Part shown: piece by piece, positions 58,409-64,000 of the stretch
How the letters are laid out: each line of letters starts with the position of its first letter
Numbering within the stretch: the first letter of the stretch is position 1
From: Hydrogenovibrio sp. SC-1
Lineage (GTDB): Bacteria > Pseudomonadota > Gammaproteobacteria > Thiomicrospirales > Thiomicrospiraceae
Direction: 5' to 3'
Assembly: GCF_002848135.1 (NCBI RefSeq)
Contig: NZ_PKGB01000004.1
Location: 112,953-176,952 of the forward strand
Length of the DNA stretch: 64,000 bases
Notes under the pieces: generated by a model
Database searches by the model: none
Told to the model about the DNA's origin: nothing
Seen by the model: only the letters and a program-made list of their open reading frames with translations
Position numbers and translations under genes: made by a program

Positions 58409-59926
58409 TTAGTGGAAGCTGTGTGGGCCACGAATGTTTTCATGTGACTGAGGAAGCGTAGGTTGCTCCATCGCTTCTTCAGGCAGTTGATCCAGATTGC
58501 TTGTGAGGATGTTTTTGAGCTGTTTTAATCGATAAACCTTGTGATGATTCGCACGTTTACACGCCCGATTCAATCGTTCTGCCGAGTATTGTCGAGTCAA
58601 TCCTAATGCCCCGATACAGACTCGATAAGCCTGTTCGGGATGGGCTTTTGTTGTCAATTGGTGGGTGACCCATTCCAACACCGCTGGTCCAATAGCGTTG
58701 GCTTGATTTTTTAGGCTACCAGGTGAGACCTTGTGTTGCGCAAAATGGGCTTTCGGCATGTGTTGTGCATCGGTGGTAAAGCCATAGGTATAGCCTCGAA
58801 TATGGGTGGCGACACAGTGGTTTTGGAAGAATAGTCGAATCTGTTTTCCGGTGGCGTGTAACTCAATGGTTTCTCCGACCAGTTCATGTGGCACCGAGTA
58901 GAGGCGATGGTCGAACTCAACGTGATAATCGATGTTCACCTTCACCCGCTTAATGTGGGTGTATTCATAGGCATTGCGGGGCAGTGGTAACAGTGCCGGT
59001 CGGTCAATCTTCTCGAACCACTCACGGCGGTTCCCCTCAAGCTGCTTAAAGGGTTTTTGATTGACCTCAGTGAGTAAGGCTTGAATGCATTGATTGAGCT
59101 CTCCTAGCGAGAAAAAGGTCTGATGACGCAATCGGGCTAAGATCCAGCGCTCAATGATCTGCACACCGACTTCCACTTTGGCTTTATCTTTGGGTTTTCG
59201 AGGACGGGTCGGCAGAATCACCGTGCCATAGTGCTGCGCCAGTTGCTGATAACTGGGATTGACATCGGGGTCGTATTTACAGGCCTTAGACACTCCACTT
59301 CTGAGGTTGTCTGGTACCACCGTTTGCGGAACGCCACCTATAAACTCAAAAGCTCGAACATGACTTTCTAACCAGTCTTGCAGGCTTTGTGACCAAGTGG
59401 CCTCGCTATAGTAATAGTTACTCGCACCCATCGCAGCGACAAAGATTTGCGCCTGACGGATTTCTCCAGTATGGCCATCGACAATCGGCATGGTTTTGCC
59501 GGCATAGTCAACGAATAACACCTCACCAGCTTTATGGTGCTGACGCATCGAGCGTTTCTGTTTTTTAAGCCAAGTAAGGTAACGATCACAGTATTGAGAG
59601 TAACTGTAACAACGATTAGGGTATTGCTGGCAATACTCCTCCCAGAGTAATTGCTTGGTGACGCCTTTATGTGCTAATTGTTGCTTCACCTCTGCCCAAT
59701 CGGGCACCTGAAAACGTGTGGAGGTTCGCGTATCGGCGTTGGGGTAAAAGCGCTGCGCGAGTTGAGCATCATCTAAGTGATCTACAGGCCAAGATATATC
59801 AAGCTCTTTGGCTCGTTTTAAAAGTGATTGCACCGCACCGACACTGATTTTAGTGCTACGATGAATCTGACGAATACTTAAACCTGCGACAAAATGCAGG
59901 CGTAAAACTTCACGAATGTTACGCAT
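58409..59926 (-). CDS. istA: IS21 transposase IstA
   Basis: IstA is the DDE transposase. It has 505 residues from ATG 59924-59926, preceded by AAGGA; the frame is open 34 codons further upstream but the family N-terminus MRNIREVLRLHFVAGLSIRQIHRSTKIS, a helix-turn-helix, begins here. The catalytic core shows Asp in VLFVDYAGKTMPIVD, Asp in TVVPDNLRSGV and Glu in KAKVEVGVQIIERWI. All three are intact, so the element should be able to move. Confidence 0.97.
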   Translation of the reverse strand: MRNIREVLRLHFVAGLSIRQIHRSTKISVGAVQSLLKRAKELDISWPVDHLDDAQLAQRFYPNADTRTSTRFQVPDWAEVKQQLAHKGVTKQLLWEEYCQQYPNRCYSYSQYCDRYLTWLKKQKRSMRQHHKAGEVLFVDYAGKTMPIVDGHTGEIRQAQIFVAAMGASNYYYSEATWSQSLQDWLESHVRAFEFIGGVPQTVVPDNLRSGVSKACKYDPDVNPSYQQLAQHYGTVILPTRPRKPKDKAKVEVGVQIIERWILARLRHQTFFSLGELNQCIQALLTEVNQKPFKQLEGNRREWFEKIDRPALLPLPRNAYEYTHIKRVKVNIDYHVEFDHRLYSVPHELVGETIELHATGKQIRLFFQNHCVATHIRGYTYGFTTDAQHMPKAHFAQHKVSPGSLKNQANAIGPAVLEWVTHQLTTKAHPEQAYRVCIGALGLTRQYSAERLNRACKRANHHKVYRLKQLKNILTSNLDQLPEEAMEQPTLPQSHENIRGPHSFH

Positions 59927-60154
59927 TGTAATCCTTTTCAAAACCGAACCTCTCTTAGCCAACGAAAAAGAGGGATTCGATACGAAATGATGAAATAAAT
60001 CAATGCGTCGAGAGGATTCTGGAAACACTTGAACACCGATTCCGGGGATTTGAACAGTGATTCCGGAAAACCGGGTAAAACTGTACTAAATAAAACCGGA
60101 ATGAGTGTTCAAGTAAAACCAGAATAGGTGTTCAAATGTTTCCGGAATGACTGT

Positions 60155-60643
60155 TCAAGTGCGGCCGGAATATGCAGTTGAATCATAGAATGGGTAAAAA
60201 AGTGACACGTAAAGCGTGTGCTCCTCTTTATAACCATGAAATAACCGTTTATGGATGTAGTCGATCCATTCTTCTCTATTGATATCGCGTTTGTTAATTC
60301 TGGCAAGTTCTTTGAGGTAGCTTGATAAACGCAGATGAAAAAAATCTTTGTTAGATTCTGGAAAATTTTCATCTAGTTGTTTGCGTATCCAGCTTGCTGT
60401 ATTGATATACTTTTTGAGATTTTCCGAAGGTTGAATGCCGTCTTTCAGATTCTTTGACATCGATTCGAAACGAATCAGGATTTCCCATAATAAAAACCCA
60501 TTATCTGGGGCAAACAAAAAAACCTTTAGCGCATCTTTGGCCTTGCACTGTTCAAGGTCTTGAGTGGCAACAGCATCCCAAATATCAACTTCTGGTATTT
60601 TTGGTTTTTTTAGCAATTGGCAAGACTCTCTCGAAATGGACAA
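60155..60643 (-). pseudogene. Hypothetical gene with its 3' end replaced by the IS21 end
   Basis: The frame encodes about 162 residues, soluble and helical (ILIRFESMSKNLKDGI, DINREEWIDYIHKRLF). Its last codons, TAYSGRT and stop, come from the IS right end, so the native C-terminus has been cut. Joining the flanks across one TGCA continues this frame for about 27 more codons (ending LLETYK) to a stop. The only upstream start is TTG 60641-60643 without a good ribosome site, so the true start is unsure. No family recognised; with the coiled-coil membrane gene it may form a disrupted two-gene unit. Confidence 0.5.
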
Positions 60644-60838
60644 TAAATCATAGTACTAAGAATTTTTTGGTAGTTTAGCGTTGTAATGGTACAGTGAATT
60701 TGGCCACCTAAATAGAGATGCTAAAATGCATCTCATTGAGCGTGCTTCTGCTAAGCCTTCAAAATTACCGACTGTGTTATAATTTAACTCTACCAATAAT
60801 ATATAAGCATTTGAAACCTTAACCTTTTTGGGGGCTAT

Positions 60839-60949
60839 ATGGAATATCTATCAATATTTATCGCTTTTGTATTTTTTACTGGCCTTTACTATTTGGTTAC
60901 AAAAATAACATCGACTGATAAAAAACACTCTCAAACTAAAGAGGATTAA
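60839..60949 (+). CDS. Small single-helix membrane protein (36 residues)
   Basis: A short frame, too small for usual gene callers: MEYLSIFIAFVFFTGLYYLV then a charged tail TKITSTDKKHSQTKED. The first 20 residues form one membrane helix. TTTTTGGGGGC just upstream gives a ribosome site about five bases from ATG 60839. No family is recognised. The architecture, one helix plus a charged tail, occurs in type I toxins, small regulators and accessory subunits. A second protein of the same design follows 47 bases later. Confidence 0.45.
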   Translation: MEYLSIFIAFVFFTGLYYLVTKITSTDKKHSQTKED

Positions 60950-60996
60950 TTAACCTCAATCACTCGGCTTTTCAGCAAAAAAATATAAGAGCGTTA

Positions 60997-61119
60997 ATGA
61001 TTATGACTCCGCTAATTTGGGGAATGTTGGTGCTTGTGGCTTTTGTCATTACCGTTGATTTCTATCATAAATTCAAAAATAGAAGTAAGCGACGTCAGCA
61101 AAAGAAAACCAAAGACTAA
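60997..61119 (+). CDS. Small single-helix membrane protein with basic tail (40 residues)
   Basis: The frame reads MIMTPLIWGMLVLVAFVITV, one membrane helix, then a strongly basic tail rich in Lys and Arg ending KKTKD. AAGAG about six bases upstream supports ATG 60997; ATG 61003 is also possible. It pairs with the 36-residue protein upstream. The basic tail suggests nucleic-acid or lipid contact, but no function can be assigned. Confidence 0.45.
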   Translation: MIMTPLIWGMLVLVAFVITVDFYHKFKNRSKRRQQKKTKD

Positions 61120-61496
61120 TTGACCACACAAAATCAAAATTATGATATCCCACGAAGACAACAAAACATCATTCTTAGAAGCTGCAGTTGCGCGTAATAA
61201 AAATTGCATTCTCGAACTTGATCTCATAATTTACTGAACCTCACAAACAACAAGCACAATCAGGCTTTTGATATATCATCCTATATATAATGTCACGTTT
61301 TCAAGTAATTAGTTCAATGAAAATTCACGCATAACCAACCCCGACCAGTCAACCGTTTGAAGCGGAAAGCATTCAATAACAAGGTCTGAACAGAGATCTT
61401 ATCTGAATATTTCAGTACAAATGAACATGGCTTTGTGATTTTAGAATCACCAATTGTTATTGCTTCAAGATGGCCACTAATTGTATATTGAATGAT
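61120..61496. other. Spacer without a convincing gene
   Basis: About 380 bases between the small membrane-protein gene and the toxin-antitoxin pair. A 31-codon frame from ATG 61142 and a minus-strand frame at 61314-61505 exist, but neither has a ribosome site or recognisable sequence. The final part should hold the promoter of the parD-like gene. Confidence 0.4.
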
Positions 61497-61515
61497 TTGT
61501 GGCAAATTGCTACAA
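61497..61515. promoter_or_regulatory. Inverted repeat, probable autoregulatory operator of the ParD-like/RelE pair
   Basis: TTGTGGCAA (61497-61505) and TTGCTACAA (61507-61515) form an inverted repeat with one mismatch, 34 bases before the antitoxin start. Ribbon-helix-helix antitoxins usually repress their own promoter through such sites. Confidence 0.5.
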
Positions 61516-61548
61516 TTTAATTTATTTCACTACAAAAGGATTTTTAAT

Positions 61549-61770
61549 ATGGCGACCGCAAGCATTAGACTTGACGAATCTCTCGTCGAGAAAGCTGGAA
61601 TCATGGCAAAAGCATTTAACCGAAGCGTTCCAAAGCAAATTGAGCATTGGGCAAAGATTGGTGAAATGATGGAAGACAATCCAGATTTGCCGTATGAGTT
61701 TATACGTCAGGCAATTATCTCTAAAGCTGAGAAGGAAGCAGGAAAGTTGGAGCCGTATGAGTTCGGTTAA
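61549..61770 (+). CDS. ParD-like antitoxin
   Basis: A 73-residue protein beginning MATASIRLDESLVEKAGIMA and continuing FNRSVPKQIEHWAKIGEMMEDNPDLPYEF. The opening strand plus the RSVPKQIEHWAKIG motif match the ParD-like antitoxin family (PF11903 from memory), with a ribbon-helix-helix DNA-binding end. AAAAGGA lies eight bases before ATG 61549. Its 3' end overlaps the toxin start by 14 bases, the usual antitoxin-first arrangement. Confidence 0.88.
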   Translation: MATASIRLDESLVEKAGIMAKAFNRSVPKQIEHWAKIGEMMEDNPDLPYEFIRQAIISKAEKEAGKLEPYEFG

Positions 61771-62047
61771 GCAAGTTCTTCAATCTCCAAGCTTCAAAAA
61801 GACTGTAAAAAAACTCCACTCAAATCAAAAAAAGGATTTGGATATAGCGATTAAGTCATTAATAGAAGCCCCTAATCTTGGCGAGAAGAAAAGAGGAGAT
61901 TTGGCTTATCTGAGGGTTTATAAATTCAAAATGGTGAAACAAGAAGTTCTTTTGGGCTACTCATACCAAGAGGACGAGTTGGTTTTGGAGTTACTGGCAT
62001 TGGGAAGCCATGAAAACTTTTATCGTGATTTAAAAACCAACTTGTAA
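61757..62047 (+). CDS. RelE/ParE-family toxin
   Basis: A 96-residue protein starting MSSVKQVLQSPSFKKTVKKL, with the fold pattern of RelE/ParE: an N-terminal helical hairpin, then RGDLAYLRVYKFKMVKQEVLLGYSY and the last strand LVLELLALGSHENFYRDL. Family members either cut mRNA on ribosomes or poison gyrase; which applies here cannot be told. I chose ATG 61757, with GGAG upstream, over an in-frame ATG 21 codons earlier within the antitoxin gene. The SHENFYRDL end is typical of functional toxins in this subgroup. Confidence 0.88.
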   Translation: MSSVKQVLQSPSFKKTVKKLHSNQKKDLDIAIKSLIEAPNLGEKKRGDLAYLRVYKFKMVKQEVLLGYSYQEDELVLELLALGSHENFYRDLKTNL

Positions 62048-62179
62048 AAAAGAAAATGGTTCTTTTGAACAGGAATATGTGGTTACTTTTCGGTAATTCA
62101 TGGTGCCTTTTTGCAAGAATATGCACTTATCAAAATATTCAACTTTAGCTTTTCCTATTTGAACTCCAAGTAATTAACA

Positions 62180-62236
62180 GTTTATATGTGATATGCTATA
62201 AACATTAAAATGACTTTAATGGTTTATATATGATAC
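62180..62236. promoter_or_regulatory. Repeated operator-like motif before hipA
   Basis: GTTTATATGTGATAT (62180-62194) recurs as GTTTATATATGATAC (62222-62236), 42 bases apart, about four helical turns. The first copy is also half of an inverted repeat with TATAAAC (62197-62203). The second overlaps the hipA start codon. This suits repression by the HipB protein encoded downstream. Confidence 0.5.
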
Positions 62237-63591
62237 AAGTATATCTTTATCAAATCTTAATTGGTTACTTAAAGCTCGCAAATCGAAAGATTCATTTTCA
62301 ATATGCTGAAGAATGGCTCAAGTCTGATTTAGATATATCTCCCATCATTCATTCAAAAACCAGTTTTGCCATTAGTGACAGGTTATCTAACGATGCTTTT
62401 CATGGACTTCCTGAGTTCATCGCAGATGCTTTGCCGGATAAATTCGGTAATAAGATTATTGATACCTTTTTCATACAACAAGGTATTGCCAGAAATGACA
62501 TAACTCCTCTCGATCGTTTAGCCTATATCGGTTCTAAAGCAATGGGGGCTCTTGAGTTTAAGCGTATGAGTGAACACAGTAATCATGACTACTCCAATAT
62601 ACTTGAGATATCCGACTTGCTAGTGAGTGCTCGAAGTGCTATTTCAGGCAAACTCGAAGAAGTATCAGCGGATTTAATTGAGGTTGGCTCATTCGCTGGT
62701 GGCGCTAGACCAAAAGCTATCATTATGGCAAATCACGATTTCTCCGAGATAAGACATTCTCATTCCCCTTATCAAAAAGGCTTTGACCATTACTTATTGA
62801 AGTTTGACGGGGTATGTGAAAACAACCCTGAATCAGATCCGCAAGGTTATACCAATATTGAGTACGTCTATCATTTGTTGGCCGTTGATGCGGGTATTGA
62901 TATGAACCCTTGCTTCTTGCTACCAGAGCCTAATGGCAATCACCATTTTATTACAAAGCGCTTTGACAGGGACGGGGATAAGAAAATTCACATGCAAACG
63001 CTTTGTGGGCTTATTGGACTAGATTTTAACGACTTCCAAGCGGGGAGTTATTCGGATCTATTTTCAGTCGCAAACGTCTTGAATCTAGCTTATGGTGAAA
63101 AGGTTGAGCTATTCAGAAGAATGGTGTTCAATGTTTTGTCTTACAACAGAGATGACCACTCTAAGAACTTCTCTTTTGTTTTTAGCGAGAATGGAAGATG
63201 GTCTATCTCTCCGGCATACGACATCACTCATGCGTTCAATGAAACCAATATTAATGCTTGGACCCGAGAACATAACTTGCTCATTAATGGCAAGGGGGTA
63301 ACGATTCAATTGAGGGACTTAATAAAAGAGGGAGCTATTCTTGCCCTAAAACCCGATGACTATGCTTTATGCATTCATCAGGTTATTAATTCACTAGAAA
63401 ATTGGGCTACTCTGGCAAATAAGCATGGCGTGAAACCGGATAAAATCGACCAAATAGGTAGTCATATGAAAACTGCAAAAACCGATTTGTTTTTTAAACT
63501 ATCAAAACAAGAAATTGAGTCGGTCAGCAATGGCACTGCAAAAGAATTAATAGAAATCATACTTTCTGACAACGTGAGGCTATACAGATGA
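62230..63591 (+). CDS. hipA: HipA-family serine/threonine kinase toxin
   Basis: HipA-type kinases inhibit growth; E. coli HipA phosphorylates glutamyl-tRNA synthetase. This 453-residue protein has the N-terminal HipA subdomain (IGYLKLANRKIHFQYAEEWL), the kinase core with SFAGGARPKAIIMA, FDHYLLKFDG, the catalytic loop SYNRDDHSKNFSF near residue 305 and the metal motif WSISPAYDITHAF. All look intact. No strong ribosome site precedes ATG 62230. It overlaps the downstream antitoxin gene by four bases, toxin first, the reverse of E. coli hipBA. Confidence 0.93.
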   Translation: MIQVYLYQILIGYLKLANRKIHFQYAEEWLKSDLDISPIIHSKTSFAISDRLSNDAFHGLPEFIADALPDKFGNKIIDTFFIQQGIARNDITPLDRLAYIGSKAMGALEFKRMSEHSNHDYSNILEISDLLVSARSAISGKLEEVSADLIEVGSFAGGARPKAIIMANHDFSEIRHSHSPYQKGFDHYLLKFDGVCENNPESDPQGYTNIEYVYHLLAVDAGIDMNPCFLLPEPNGNHHFITKRFDRDGDKKIHMQTLCGLIGLDFNDFQAGSYSDLFSVANVLNLAYGEKVELFRRMVFNVLSYNRDDHSKNFSFVFSENGRWSISPAYDITHAFNETNINAWTREHNLLINGKGVTIQLRDLIKEGAILALKPDDYALCIHQVINSLENWATLANKHGVKPDKIDQIGSHMKTAKTDLFFKLSKQEIESVSNGTAKELIEIILSDNVRLYR

Positions 63592-63953
63592 TTAGCGGTC
63601 GATATATAAAAGGCAATGGCATTACACCAAGTGATGCACTGGCTAAGTTTGGAAAATCTTTTAAAACAAAAAGAATCTCTATATCAGCAACCCAAGAGGA
63701 TTTGCAAATTCATTCTGGGGTTAGCCTAACTGTGATTAAGCGCTTGGAAGCGGGTAAACCCATTAGCACAGAAAACTTAGTCAAACTACTTCGAAGTATT
63801 GAGTTACTTCCAGAGTTTTTGTCGTTGATACCGGAGCCAGAGATTTCGCTTGAGGATGAATTTAAACAATCACAGGAAATGGCAGCAACCTTGCAGCGAA
63901 AAAGGGCTAGCAACGGAAGGAAAAGGATGCCAATGCTAAAAAGCTATGATTAG
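63588..63953 (+). CDS. hipB: HipB-like helix-turn-helix antitoxin
   Basis: A 121-residue protein with a helix-turn-helix domain at about 25-70 (FGKSFKTKRISISATQEDLQIHSGVSLTVIKRLEAGKPIS), an acidic middle (PEPEISLEDEFKQSQEM) and a basic tail (KRASNGRKRMPM). The four-base overlap with hipA shows coupling. It should neutralise HipA and repress the operon through the repeated motif before hipA. Being second in the operon, its supply depends on translation of the toxin gene. Confidence 0.88.
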   Translation: MISGRYIKGNGITPSDALAKFGKSFKTKRISISATQEDLQIHSGVSLTVIKRLEAGKPISTENLVKLLRSIELLPEFLSLIPEPEISLEDEFKQSQEMAATLQRKRASNGRKRMPMLKSYD

Positions 63954-64000
63954 TAAATATCTTGACCCTGCAACGTTGTAGTAAACCGCATTGAGCTAGA

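Larger units (their letters stand above)
57561..60176 (-). mobile_element. IS21-family insertion sequence with istA and istB
   Basis: The element spans 2616 bases and encodes IstA and IstB on the minus strand. The ends match as inverted repeats: TGCATATTCCGGC at the left and its complement at the right, followed in register by further blocks TTGAACA and ATTCCGG. Multiple 17-base blocks of the type TTGAACACCGATTCCGG repeat every 23 bases, at 57578 and 57601 on the left and, inverted, at 60096, 60119 and 60142 on the right. Two more lie in direct orientation at 60029 and 60050. Such arrays bind IstA in this family. TGCA bounds both sides; being its own complement, it may be either the repeat tips or a 4-bp target duplication. 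Confidence 0.93.

Noticed and set aside
61314..61505. Minus-strand frame of 63 codons before the ParD-like gene
   Set aside because: It starts with TTG inside the probable operator, lacks a ribosome site and matches no family I know.

Overview
The window looks like the chromosome of a motile gammaproteobacterium. The gene orders nadB<>rseC-mucD-lepA-lepB-rnc-era-recO-pdxJ-acpS, ftsK-lolA-rarA-crcB...serS, and tRNA-Arg/tRNA-His are typical of that class. Moderate G+C, many short AT-rich spacers and the gene content suggest a sulfur-oxidiser of the Thiomicrospira/Hydrogenovibrio/Thiomicrorhabdus type. That placement is my inference; nothing in the window proves it.

Layout. 1-0.5 kb: the tail of an integrated element ends in a duplicated 3' half of a tRNA-Arg(TCT) gene, just before an intact tRNA-His. 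1.2-7.8 kb: a GGDEF-EAL membrane protein, a DUF5610-like protein, prfB with its programmed frameshift, and lysS. 7.8-9.6 kb: an accessory pocket with an integron-attC-like hairpin, hupE and a VOC protein. 9.65-21.5 kb: ygfZ, a CheW, nadB, then the rseC-to-acpS housekeeping run; rpoE-rseA-rseB, normally beside nadB, are absent here. 21.5-40.3 kb: a polar-flagellum and chemotaxis block (fliOPQR-flhBAF-flhG-fliA-cheY-cheZ-cheA-cheW). It is followed by an inverted five-gene set (fliK-like, cheW, cheY-like, STAS, FlhB-tail), then cheR, cheB and a membrane-anchored MCP. 40.4-54.7 kb: a small membrane protein, a Nif3-like protein, an FKBP isomerase, trxB, ftsK, lolA, rarA, crcB, the complete glycine cleavage set gcvT-H-P with gcvR, and serS. 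54.7-64 kb: an AT-rich accessory end with a PEGA lipoprotein, an Lnb_N/DUF4105 protein, an IS21-family element inserted between or into two unknown genes, two tiny membrane proteins, a ParD-like/RelE pair and a hipA-hipB pair.

The most unusual genome-scale signal is a 10-bp palindrome, CCAGGCCTGG. It occurs exactly nine times between 6 and 55 kb, in terminators, plain spacers and inside coding genes, and never in the 9-kb accessory right end. It behaves like a genome signature (uptake-sequence-like or HIP1-like) with no function I can name. Two -24/-12 (sigma-54) promoter candidates precede cheA and the MCP gene, suggesting sigma-54 control of part of the chemotaxis genes.
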